A stretch of DNA of 13,453 nt from an uncultured Clostridia bacterium (GTDB lineage Bacteria > Bacillota > Clostridia > Lachnospirales > Lachnospiraceae). How positions within the stretch are numbered: the first letter of the stretch is position 1; each line of letters opens with the position of its first letter. The stretch is from NCBI GenBank assembly GCA_946405675.1, contig CAMJIC010000048.1, forward strand, positions 1 through 13,453. Direction: 5' to 3'. Made by a program: the position numbers and the translations under genes. The notes beneath the pieces are model-generated. The model saw nothing but the letters and a program-made list of their open reading frames with translations, had not been told where the DNA came from and searched no databases. Shown here piece after piece: positions 7,945 to 13,453 of the stretch.

Positions 7945-8028
7945 TATAATCGAATTGCGATTCGGACAATCGGAGAAAAAGACAGATGAAATGAAAAGCT
8001 TTTCTGAGCAGATTTGCAACGGCTCAGA
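7945..8028 (+). promoter_or_regulatory. Possible promoter and leader hairpin before the mgsA-like gene
   Basis: A perfect TATAAT lies at 7945-7950, just after the rodA stop, but no convincing -35 box sits at the right distance. Downstream, TCTGAGC (8003-8009) pairs with GCTCAGA (8022-8028) around a 12-nt loop. The 136-bp gap is otherwise A-rich and has no gene. This could be a secondary promoter giving the mgsA-like gene some independence from the operon. The call is weak without a -35. Confidence 0.35.
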
Positions 8029-8064
8029 GACATAGAAATAGAAAGAGAGGAGTGACCGCGCACA

Positions 8065-8469
8065 ATGAAGATCGGTTTTATAGCGCATGACGCGAAGAAA
8101 AAGCTGATGCAGAACTGCTGCATTGCCTATAGAGGAATCCTGGCCGGCCACGACCTTTACGCGACCGGAACCACAGGCAGGCTGATCCAGGAAGCGTCCG
8201 GCCTTCCGGTCCATAAGTTTCTGGAAGGGCATGTGGGCGGGGAGCAGCAGATGAGCGCCATGGTCGAACAGAACCAGATGGATCTTGTACTGTTTTTCCG
8301 CGATCCTGAGAGTACGGCATCGATCAGGGGGGATGTCACTGACCTGTCGAAGGTGATCCGCATGTGTGACCTTCATAATGTCCCGCTCGCGACCAATATC
8401 GCATCCGCTGAGATGCTTTTGAAGGCGCTTGACAGAGGCGATCTTGACTGGCGTGTGATGTATCATTGA
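8065..8469 (+). CDS. mgsA: Methylglyoxal synthase family protein with altered active site
   Basis: Resembles methylglyoxal synthase, which turns dihydroxyacetone phosphate into methylglyoxal and phosphate as a glycolytic bypass. Family landmarks are IAHD (6-9), the phosphate-binding TGTTG (34-38), GGEQQ (58-62), FFRDP (77-81) and RMCDLHNVPLATNIASAE (99-116). Length 134 aa is near the family norm of about 130-150. Two catalytic positions differ: the aspartate of the usual GGDQQ is Glu60, and the conserved His of the PHxPD segment is missing, the stretch from 82 to 103 having no His (ESTASIRGDVTDLSKVIR). The start is supported by AGAGGAGTGA upstream. The position after rodA fits the gene order I recall from Lachnospiraceae. 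Activity is uncertain; it may be a divergent enzyme or a binding protein. Confidence 0.85.
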   Translation: MKIGFIAHDAKKKLMQNCCIAYRGILAGHDLYATGTTGRLIQEASGLPVHKFLEGHVGGEQQMSAMVEQNQMDLVLFFRDPESTASIRGDVTDLSKVIRMCDLHNVPLATNIASAEMLLKALDRGDLDWRVMYH

Positions 8470-8485
8470 TCCTATGGTTATGACT

Positions 8486-8502
8486 GCCCCGCTGACCGGG
8501 GC
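8486..8502 (+). terminator. GC hairpin after the mgsA-like gene (possible terminator)
   Basis: GCCCCG and CGGGGC form a perfect 6-bp stem with a CTGAC loop, 17 bp after the mgsA-like stop. No T tract follows, so termination would be weak or factor-dependent. It marks a likely end of the morphogenesis operon, though readthrough to the next gene is possible. Confidence 0.4.
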
Positions 8503-8511
8503 GTAACTGAA

Positions 8512-8519
8512 GTACCTGT
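8512..8519 (+). repeat. Target duplication, left of MITE copy 2
   Basis: GTACCTGT directly abuts the element and matches 7 of 8 bases of GTACGTGT on the other side (8653-8660). Confidence 0.75.
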
Positions 8520-8652
8520 GTAACTGCTCAGAACATGTTCTGAACAGTTACGCATCGGGTGATGCTTCGCATCCTGAATCGCCCGATGCCACTTAATTTA
8601 CACTTTCATACGCCCTCAGCAGCAAGTGCTTCGGGCTGTCCTGAACAGTTAC
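8520..8652 (-). mobile_element. MITE-like repeat, copy 2 (complete, inverted)
   Basis: Exactly 133 bp and the reverse complement of copy 3 with five substitutions. The ends are GTAACTGCTCAG and CTGAACAGTTAC (read on +), i.e. 12-bp terminal inverted repeats with one change. It encodes no protein. It is flanked by an 8-bp near-perfect duplication. It separates the mgsA-like gene from the carboxypeptidase gene, whose ATG lies 18 bp beyond its edge. Confidence 0.92.
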
Positions 8653-8660
8653 GTACGTGT
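8653..8660 (+). repeat. Target duplication, right of MITE copy 2
   Basis: GTACGTGT, the partner of 8512-8519, one mismatch. Confidence 0.75.
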
Positions 8661-8670
8661 TACGAAAAAA

Positions 8671-9756
8671 ATGGGAAGACAACAGATTCGAAAACCGGAT
8701 TATTACACTCAGAGGGAATGGAACCGCATCCGTGCCAGGGAGAAGGCGCAGGCCAGGGCACAGAGAAACCTGATTCTCGCAGCGATCCTGATGGTCTGCA
8801 TCGCAGCGCTGCTGTTTTTCGGGGTCTGGCATTTTGTGTTCAGATCCCATGATAGGGGGCTGCAGATGCCGTATCAGGCAGACAGTAAAGTCTTTGGAAT
8901 CCATAACGGCTCTGTTTCCATGGTGAAGGCAGTGCCGTTTGCCAGGGGGCTTTGTGTGACCCAGTCTGACGTGGACGCAGACGCAATCTTTATCAGCGCC
9001 GCTGAGGCCGCTCTGTTCGACATTACCTCTGAGAAGGTCGTATATGCGAAGAATATTTTCGAGGAAAGGTCACCGGCTTCCATCACGAAGATCATGACAG
9101 CACTTGTTGCCCTGCGTAATGCGAACATGGATGATATGGTCACGGTGGATGGCGCGGCATTCGATATCGAGGAAGGCTCTTCCGTATGCGAGCTGCACAT
9201 GGGAGACAGGCTGACACTGAAACAGCTGATGTACGGCATGCTGATCGCTTCCGGTAACGATGCCGCCCAGATGATCGCAAAATACGTAGGCGGCGGAAGC
9301 ATCGATCATTTTGTCGAGATGATGAATCAGACAGCCCTTTCCCTTGGCGCGACGCATACGCATTTCATGAATGCGCATGGGCTGACCGCAAGCGGCCACT
9401 ATACCTGCGCGTATGACATTTATCTGATGCTGAACGCCGCCATGAAGTATGACCTGTTTATGGACATCATTCAGAGGAAGAATTATTATGCGGAGTATAC
9501 GGATGCAGACGGCGACGCCTATGCCATGACCTGGGAGACCACAGACCACTATCTGACCGGAGAAGCGGCAAAGCCGTCCAACGTCGTCATCTATGGGGGA
9601 AAGACCGGAACGACAGAAGATGCCGGCGCATGCCTGGCCCTGATCAGCAAGGATCTTTACGGCAATCCTTTTATCTCCGTTATCCTGCACTCGGATTCCA
9701 AGGATACGCTGTATCCTGAGATGAATCAGGTTTTGTCCCTGGTTCCAAACAGCTGA
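8671..9756 (+). CDS. Membrane-anchored D-alanyl-D-alanine carboxypeptidase (S11 family)
   Basis: Low-molecular-weight penicillin-binding protein expected to remove the terminal D-Ala of peptidoglycan stem peptides outside the membrane. Counting from the ATG at 8671 (361 aa), a long basic cytoplasmic N-terminus precedes one membrane segment (about 33-57). Active-site motifs follow: SITK (nucleophile Ser137, Lys140), SGN (194-196) and KTGT (311-314). The chain stops about 50 residues after KTG, so the C-terminal beta domain and amphipathic anchor of PBP5-type enzymes are absent; anchoring is N-terminal instead. The frame is open upstream to a GTG at 8626, but those codons lie inside the transposable repeat, so 8671 is preferred. 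No Shine-Dalgarno is visible before it (TTACGAAAAAA), which is odd. It is probably transcribed by readthrough or from a promoter I do not see. Confidence 0.9.
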   Translation: MGRQQIRKPDYYTQREWNRIRAREKAQARAQRNLILAAILMVCIAALLFFGVWHFVFRSHDRGLQMPYQADSKVFGIHNGSVSMVKAVPFARGLCVTQSDVDADAIFISAAEAALFDITSEKVVYAKNIFEERSPASITKIMTALVALRNANMDDMVTVDGAAFDIEEGSSVCELHMGDRLTLKQLMYGMLIASGNDAAQMIAKYVGGGSIDHFVEMMNQTALSLGATHTHFMNAHGLTASGHYTCAYDIYLMLNAAMKYDLFMDIIQRKNYYAEYTDADGDAYAMTWETTDHYLTGEAAKPSNVVIYGGKTGTTEDAGACLALISKDLYGNPFISVILHSDSKDTLYPEMNQVLSLVPNS

Positions 9757-9767
9757 TTAGAATTCTG

Positions 9768-9796
9768 TTGTAATTTAGCGGATGAAAAGCTATACT
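9768..9796 (+). promoter_or_regulatory. Sigma-A-type promoter for the small P-loop gene
   Basis: TTGTAA (9768-9773) and TATACT (9791-9796) are separated by exactly 17 bp, close to the TTGACA/TATAAT consensus. It lies just after the carboxypeptidase stop and implies a leader of about 110 nt before the ATG at 9915. Confidence 0.65.
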
Positions 9797-9820
9797 GTTT
9801 TTAAGACATCAGCAGATCTC

Positions 9821-9849
9821 TCTTTCAGGGAGAGAACCTTCCTGAAAGA
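9821..9849 (+). promoter_or_regulatory. Leader hairpin 1 upstream of the P-loop gene
   Basis: TCTTTCAGG (9821-9829) pairs perfectly with CCTGAAAGA (9841-9849) around an 11-nt loop, followed by the T-rich TCATTTTGGTT. It could be a terminator for the carboxypeptidase transcript or, as it lies downstream of the predicted promoter, an attenuator-like or stabilising element. Confidence 0.5.
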
Positions 9850-9871
9850 TCATTTTGGTTAATACTGTTCC

Positions 9872-9888
9872 GGTGTTCTGATAACACC
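9872..9888 (+). promoter_or_regulatory. Leader hairpin 2 near the ribosome site
   Basis: GGTGTT (9872-9877) pairs with AACACC (9883-9888) around CTGAT, ending 11 nt before the strong AGGAGGG ribosome site at 9900-9906. It may affect access to that site. The role is inferred only. Confidence 0.4.
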
Positions 9889-9914
9889 ACCACTTCATTA
9901 GGAGGGCATCTATT

Positions 9915-10349
9915 ATGATACAGTTCATCATCGGTGAAAAGGGAAAAGGAAAGACAAAGGTTCTTCTTGAGAAGGCGAACCGTGAAGTGAAGGATGCAAC
10001 GGGGAACGTTGTTTATCTCGACAAAAACACTCAGCATATGTTCGAACTGAACAACAAGATCCGCCTGATTGATGTAACACATTACCCGCTCACCGACGCG
10101 GACGAGTTCATAGGTTTCATCTGCGGCATCATTTCGCAGGATCATGATCTGGAGAAGGTGTACCTGGACAGCTTCCTGAAGATCGCAAAGCTGGAAAGCG
10201 ATGAAGTTGACGTTGCTGCCGTGGTTCCTGTCCTGAAGCAGCTTTCATCGATCAGCACTCAGTTTTCCGTAGACTTTATCATCAGCATTTCCCTGACAAA
10301 GGATCAGCTTCCGGAAGAATACCATTCAATGGTAGTCGCTCAGCTGTAA
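9915..10349 (+). CDS. Small P-loop NTPase-like protein of unknown function
   Basis: A 144-aa soluble protein with a Walker A motif right at its N-terminus, GEKGKGKT (7-14). The hydrophobic stretch ending in Asp, KVYLDSF, is a candidate Walker B. It is much shorter than most P-loop ATPases and I see no further domain. Similar short proteins in Clostridia are sometimes labelled ATP-binding or, misleadingly, PilT-like; nothing here suggests twitching motility. The start is well supported by AGGAGGG 8 nt upstream of the ATG. It appears to be a separate unit with its own promoter, a structured leader, and a terminator-like hairpin after it. Its place between cell-wall and division operons suggests, but does not show, a link to envelope growth. 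Confidence 0.8.
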   Translation: MIQFIIGEKGKGKTKVLLEKANREVKDATGNVVYLDKNTQHMFELNNKIRLIDVTHYPLTDADEFIGFICGIISQDHDLEKVYLDSFLKIAKLESDEVDVAAVVPVLKQLSSISTQFSVDFIISISLTKDQLPEEYHSMVVAQL

Positions 10350-10351
10350 AC

Positions 10352-10382
10352 TTGCACAGATCTATCGATACGGATTTATAGT
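10352..10382 (+). promoter_or_regulatory. Possible promoter for the hlyD-like-yggS-sepF operon
   Basis: TATAGT at 10377-10382 is a good -10 box. TTGCAC at 10352-10357 is a partial -35 at a long 19-bp spacing. It lies upstream of the hairpin at 10402-10425, so transcripts from it would have to pass that structure. Confidence 0.35.
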
Positions 10383-10401
10383 GCGGTATCTGCCGTGTTT
10401 G

Positions 10402-10425
10402 TCGAGTAGGATTCGTCCTACTCGA
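10402..10425 (+). terminator. Terminator-like hairpin after the P-loop gene
   Basis: TCGAGTAGGA and TCCTACTCGA form a perfect 10-bp stem closed by a TTCG tetraloop, followed by TCCATTTTT. The T run begins four bases after the stem, slightly offset from the ideal. It most likely ends the P-loop transcript; it could also act as a leader structure for the next gene, whose ribosome site begins about 11 nt downstream. Confidence 0.65.
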
Positions 10426-10451
10426 TCCATTTTTGGGGTGAGGGATATTTC

Positions 10452-11843
10452 TTGGCTTTTTGGAACAACCTGCGTCCGTTCAGAAGACCGTCTGATAAAA
10501 TAAGGAACCTGCCGACGTCCATCAATGTAGGAACATTGATGTTCGGGCTGATTCTTGTCTATATCATTATTACGCTTCTTCTCTATCTGACGCAGAAGCA
10601 TATTGCCGGTTATGAAGTTGTAGAAGGAACCATTTCCGGGAATTATCGTTACAGTGCGATTGCCTTGAAGGAAGAGCAGATCGAGAAGAGCACCATCTCC
10701 GGCAGGATCACGTATTATGCCAGGGAAGGCTCCAAAGCCAATGCCGATATGTTAATCTGCGCGGTGGGCGGTACATCGTCTGACCCGGATGCTTCTTCAG
10801 GAAGGATCGTCACGCAGCTGTCTGACGAGGATATTTCCCAGGCGAAGAACGAGATGTCGACCTTTGCCGTCAATTTCAATGAGAATATGTTCTCGGAGGT
10901 CTACAGCTTTCAATCGGATATGCAGGGCGTGATCATGCAGTCTTCGATCAATGAAGATGCTGGAGAATATGTGCAGGGCAGCTTTACTGCGCCTGTCCCC
11001 GGTTTTGTCGCATACTCCATCGACGGGATGGAGGGGCTGACAGCTGAAGATCTGACCAGGGACTGCTTTAATGTCGGTTCCTACCAGAATACCAGCCTGC
11101 GCCTGAAGAATTCAGTGAATGCCGGAGATCCCATCTATAAGCTGATCACAAATGATACCTGGAGCCTGTGTTTTCCGGTCAATGACGCACTCCGGAGGGA
11201 TCTGGAAGACATCTCAACGATCCGCGTAAGGTTCCTGAAGGACAATGAAACCTTCTCCGCCCCGATTGAGATGGTGGAGGGGAAAGACGGGATCTATGGG
11301 AAGATTACCTTGAAAAGTTCCCTTGTCAGGTATGTCACAGACCGGTATCTGGAGATTGAACTGATCCTGAACAGGGCAAAGGGCCTGAAGATCCCGGTTA
11401 CATCCATCACGCAGAAGACCTTCGTTGAGATCCCGGATGAATATGTAAGTGTCAATGAGGATACCCCCGATGAGGTTTTTCTGATCCGGGAAACCTTCCT
11501 TGCAGATGGTTCTTCGTCTACCTCCAATGTAACCGCGACAGTTTATTCCCATGACAGGGACAAAGGGTGTTACCTGATCAATCCGGGGCTGTTCGAGCCT
11601 GGAGATTACGTCGTTATGCCAGGAACCGCCCGGAAGGTACAGATCACGGATGAATCGATCCGAACGATCCAGGGGGTTTATAATATCAATAAAGGCTACG
11701 CGGTATTCCGCCAGGTCATTATCATTGATGAAAATGAGGAGTTCTGTATTGTGGAGCCTGGTTCTGTGTACGGGCTTTCCGCACATGACAGGATCGTTCT
11801 GGATGCATCGAAAGTGAAGGACGACGACATCATCAAGGGGTGA
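10452..11843 (+). CDS. HlyD-like membrane-anchored protein, first gene of the yggS-sepF operon
   Basis: A 463-aa protein with a short basic cytoplasmic N-terminus, one membrane segment (about 27-47) and a large extracytoplasmic part rich in beta strands. The region after the membrane (about 52-105, YEVVEGTISGNYRYSAIALKEE and IEKSTISGRITYYAREGSKA) resembles the barrel-sandwich/lipoyl-like fold of HlyD-type adaptor proteins. No transporter gene lies nearby and no long coiled-coil hairpin is evident, so an export role is unproven. The TTG start is chosen because GGGGTGAGGG lies just upstream and the membrane segment follows directly. The stop overlaps the yggS ribosome site and lies 4 bp before its ATG, so the genes are coupled. 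Linkage with sepF suggests a role at the envelope or division site (inference). Confidence 0.75.
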   Translation: MAFWNNLRPFRRPSDKIRNLPTSINVGTLMFGLILVYIIITLLLYLTQKHIAGYEVVEGTISGNYRYSAIALKEEQIEKSTISGRITYYAREGSKANADMLICAVGGTSSDPDASSGRIVTQLSDEDISQAKNEMSTFAVNFNENMFSEVYSFQSDMQGVIMQSSINEDAGEYVQGSFTAPVPGFVAYSIDGMEGLTAEDLTRDCFNVGSYQNTSLRLKNSVNAGDPIYKLITNDTWSLCFPVNDALRRDLEDISTIRVRFLKDNETFSAPIEMVEGKDGIYGKITLKSSLVRYVTDRYLEIELILNRAKGLKIPVTSITQKTFVEIPDEYVSVNEDTPDEVFLIRETFLADGSSSTSNVTATVYSHDRDKGCYLINPGLFEPGDYVVMPGTARKVQITDESIRTIQGVYNINKGYAVFRQVIIIDENEEFCIVEPGSVYGLSAHDRIVLDASKVKDDDIIKG

Positions 11844-11847
11844 TAAA

Positions 11848-12546
11848 ATGAGCTTCATAGAGGAAAACCTGAAACATGTTGAAGAGAGGATTCGTGCGGC
11901 CTGTGCCCGTTCCGGAAGACGCAGGGAGGATGTTACGCTGATTGTCGTCAGCAAGACAAAGCCGGTCTCCATGATCCAGGAGGTAATCAGCCTGGGCGTG
12001 AGGGACTTTGGCGAGAACCGCCCGCAGGAGCTGCGTGACAAGTATGAGGTCCTTCCAAAGGATCTTCGTTGGCACATGATCGGTAATCTTCAGCGCAACA
12101 AGGTGAAATACGTGGTCTCAAGAGCAGCCATGATCCATTCTGTCAGTTCCTTGCAGCTTGCGGCGGAGATCGAAAAAGAATGTGCCAGGCGGGAGGTTGT
12201 CATGCCATGCCTTGCAGAGGTTAACATGGCCCATGAAGCATCAAAAAGCGGGATCGCCCCGGAGGATGCGGTGGACTTTGTCAGAGCAATGTCCTCATTT
12301 TCACATCTTCAGGTTGAAGGCCTGATGACGGTTGCGCCTTTCGTAGAGGATGCGGAAGAGAACAGGGCATGTTTTCGCAGCCTGAGGAATTTGGCAGTTG
12401 ACATAGACCGGGAAAACATCGATAATATCCGTATGCGCCATCTCAGCATGGGTATGACAGGAGATTTTGAGGTTGCTGTGGAGGAAGGCGCTACCATGAT
12501 CCGTGTAGGAACAGGGATTCTGGGGGAGAGGAATTACAGTTTATGA
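11848..12546 (+). CDS. yggS: YggS-family pyridoxal phosphate homeostasis protein
   Basis: Single-domain PLP-binding protein (232 aa, normal for the family) with the fold-type III barrel of alanine racemase but no known enzymatic reaction; it helps balance cellular vitamin B6. The PLP-binding lysine is Lys36 in VSKTKP. Other signatures are FGENRPQEL (54-62), WHMIGNLQRNK (75-85), HSVSS, and the C-terminal phosphate-binding segment LSMGMTGDFEVAVEEGATMIRVGTGILG. It starts behind AAGGGGTGATA that overlaps the previous stop, and its own stop overlaps the sepF start (ATGA). The yggS-sepF pairing is widespread in Gram-positive bacteria. Confidence 0.96.
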   Translation: MSFIEENLKHVEERIRAACARSGRRREDVTLIVVSKTKPVSMIQEVISLGVRDFGENRPQELRDKYEVLPKDLRWHMIGNLQRNKVKYVVSRAAMIHSVSSLQLAAEIEKECARREVVMPCLAEVNMAHEASKSGIAPEDAVDFVRAMSSFSHLQVEGLMTVAPFVEDAEENRACFRSLRNLAVDIDRENIDNIRMRHLSMGMTGDFEVAVEEGATMIRVGTGILGERNYSL

Positions 12547-13169
12547 GTGTATTTGACAGATTTCTGAATTCAATCAAGCTGAATGATGACGACGATCTGG
12601 ATGACGAAGAATATCTTGATGAGGATGAAGATGCTCTTGATGATTCCCGTCCTGCAAGACGTTTTCTGGCAAGAGAAGAAGAGGATGAACCGATCTTTGA
12701 AGAGGATGCGCAGCCGCTGAAGAGGCCCTCACGTTCCCTCCGGCAGCCAAGACGTTCCAGAAGCAGTTTGGGAACTGCGCAGCAGCCTTCCGCTCCTTCG
12801 CCGAAGGTATCCGCCTTCCGGCCGAGAAGAGGGGCCGCAGCGGCGGATGAAGATTCAGGCAGTAATAATTTCTCTGTATGCGTGATCAGGCCGAAATCCA
12901 TGGAGGACGCGCTCCAGATTGCGCAGATGCTGATCGTACACTGCGTTGTGATCCTGAACCTGGAGGGTCTGGATTTGGATGTGTCACAGAGGATCTTTGA
13001 TTTTGCATCCGGTGCATGCTGCGCGAGCAGAGGCAGGCTTGACAAGATAAGCAATTATATTTTCGTGCTGACGCCTCATGATGTGGACATTACAGGTGAA
13101 TTCCAGCAGATCCTGACCGGCGCGTTTGACCCGGCCCTGGATCTGGACCTGAGTGAAGATTTACGGTAA
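12543..13169 (+). CDS. sepF: Cell division protein SepF
   Basis: Membrane-associated FtsZ-binding protein that aligns and tethers FtsZ filaments during septum formation. The N-terminus (MSVFDRFLNSIKL, 1-13) fits the amphipathic membrane-targeting helix. A long disordered linker follows, first very acidic (14-57), then basic and Ser/Pro-rich (58-96). The conserved SepF domain is at about 110-187 (FSVCVIRPKSMEDALQIAQ, ILNLEGLDLDVSQRIFDFASGACCA, ISNYIFVLTPHDVDITGE). At 208 aa it is longer than the usual 150 or so because of the linker and a short acidic tail. It overlaps yggS by 4 bp. The stop TAA is supplied by the transposable repeat inserted here: before insertion the gene would have ended with CGA TGA, now CGG TAA, so the final residues EDLR are unchanged. 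Confidence 0.95.
   Translation: MSVFDRFLNSIKLNDDDDLDDEEYLDEDEDALDDSRPARRFLAREEEDEPIFEEDAQPLKRPSRSLRQPRRSRSSLGTAQQPSAPSPKVSAFRPRRGAAAADEDSGSNNFSVCVIRPKSMEDALQIAQMLIVHCVVILNLEGLDLDVSQRIFDFASGACCASRGRLDKISNYIFVLTPHDVDITGEFQQILTGAFDPALDLDLSEDLR
13158..13165 (+). repeat. Target duplication, left of MITE copy 3
   Basis: GATTTACG, inside the last codons of sepF, is repeated exactly at 13299-13306 on the other side of the element. Confidence 0.9.
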
Positions 13170-13298
13170 CTGTTCAGGACAGCCCGAAGCACTTGCTGCT
13201 GAGGGCGTATGAAAGTGTAAATGAAGTGGCATCGGGCGATTCAGGATGCGAAGCATCGCCCGATGCGCAACTGTTCAGAACAGGTTCTGAACAGTTAC
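13166..13298 (+). mobile_element. MITE-like repeat, copy 3 (complete, at the sepF stop)
   Basis: A 133-bp non-coding element with perfect 12-bp terminal inverted repeats, GTAACTGTTCAG and CTGAACAGTTAC, and a perfect 8-bp target duplication. Inside are two hairpins: GCATCGGGCGAT (13229-13240) with ATCGCCCGATGC (13255-13266), and AACTGTTCAGAAC (13269-13281) with GTTCTGAACAGTT (13284-13296), the latter forming the right end. Ends starting GTAA plus an 8-bp duplication are what I recall for IS66-family insertion sequences, so such a transposase may mobilise it in trans (inference). Confidence 0.95.
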
Positions 13299-13306
13299 GA
13301 TTTACG
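13299..13306 (+). repeat. Target duplication, right of MITE copy 3
   Basis: GATTTACG, identical to 13158-13165. It is followed by ATGATCC, so the uninterrupted site would read through CGA TGA, the original sepF stop. Confidence 0.9.
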
Positions 13307-13453
13307 ATGATCCTAAGGATCAGAAAACAATAAAAGAACCTGTCACGATCATAGCTATGACAGCAATATGCATATAGATGAATTCGTGACTGGATCTAAC
13401 CTTAGGAGCTGTTCAGAAATAACTTGTACATATGACGCAGGACAAACGTTCAT
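13307..13453. other. Non-coding tail of window, small inverted repeats only
   Basis: I see no gene here. TGATCC/GGATCA (13308-13322, loop TAA) lies at the old sepF stop. CTGTCA (13340-13345) can pair with TGACAG (13358-13363). Neither has a T run, so neither is a clear terminator. Near the end, GCTGTTCAGAAATAACTT (from about 13411) has the look of an insertion-sequence end, but only one side is in the window. Confidence 0.4.

Noticed and set aside
8626..8670. GTG at 8626 as the start of the carboxypeptidase
   Set aside because: Most of this stretch is inside the transposable repeat, has no ribosome site, and the ATG at 8671 gives a natural basic N-terminus before the membrane helix. It remains possible and is noted under findings.
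11214..12077. Minus-strand open frame spanning the end of the hlyD-like gene and the start of yggS
   Set aside because: It crosses two well-supported coding regions including the YggS Lys36 motif and shows no motif of its own.
13366..13375. Palindrome ATATGCATAT as an operator
   Set aside because: Short AT-rich palindromes are expected by chance; there is no gene or promoter beside it in the window.

Overview
The window is a cell-shape and cell-division gene cluster from a Gram-positive anaerobe, most likely a Clostridia member of the Lachnospiraceae type. Supporting signs are the moderately high GC content, the TTG and GTG starts behind strong purine-rich ribosome binding sites, a very long PBP2, the order mreB-mreC-mreD-mrdA-minC-rodA-mgsA, and a yggS-sepF pair. 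The assignment rests on gene content and recalled family features, not on a search.

Layout, all genes on the + strand. (1) Positions 1-92 hold the right part of a mobile repeat (copy 1). (2) Positions 139-8469 form a morphogenesis operon: a divergent MreB-like actin, MreC with a long acidic tail, MreD, the transpeptidase PBP2 (964 aa, with a large insert), the division inhibitor MinC, the SEDS glycosyltransferase RodA, and a methylglyoxal-synthase-like protein. The minD and minE genes that I would expect between minC and rodA are absent; the junction instead holds three tandem 26-bp units. (3) Positions 8520-8652 hold an inverted second copy of the repeat, 18 bp upstream of a membrane-anchored D-Ala-D-Ala carboxypeptidase gene (8671-9756). 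(4) A small P-loop protein gene (9915-10349) follows its own promoter and a structured leader. (5) A terminator-like hairpin precedes a second operon (10452-13169): an HlyD-like membrane protein, the PLP-binding protein YggS and the FtsZ-associated protein SepF, with overlapping or nearly overlapping ends. (6) Copy 3 of the repeat sits exactly on the sepF stop codon, followed by about 150 bp with no gene.

Functionally, MreBCD, PBP2 and RodA form the elongation machinery that inserts lateral-wall peptidoglycan; MinC and SepF act on FtsZ at division; and the carboxypeptidase trims stem peptides.

The most notable non-coding finding is the repeat. The two complete copies are both exactly 133 bp, differ at 5 positions, have 12-bp terminal inverted repeats beginning GTAA, and are flanked by 8-bp target duplications (perfect for copy 3, 7 of 8 for copy 2). 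This is the signature of a non-autonomous transposable element (MITE), and its ends resemble those of IS66-family elements. The copy in sepF inserted within the last sense codon, yet rebuilt the same final residues and a new stop. Other points of interest are degenerate active-site motifs in the MreB-like and MgsA-like proteins.
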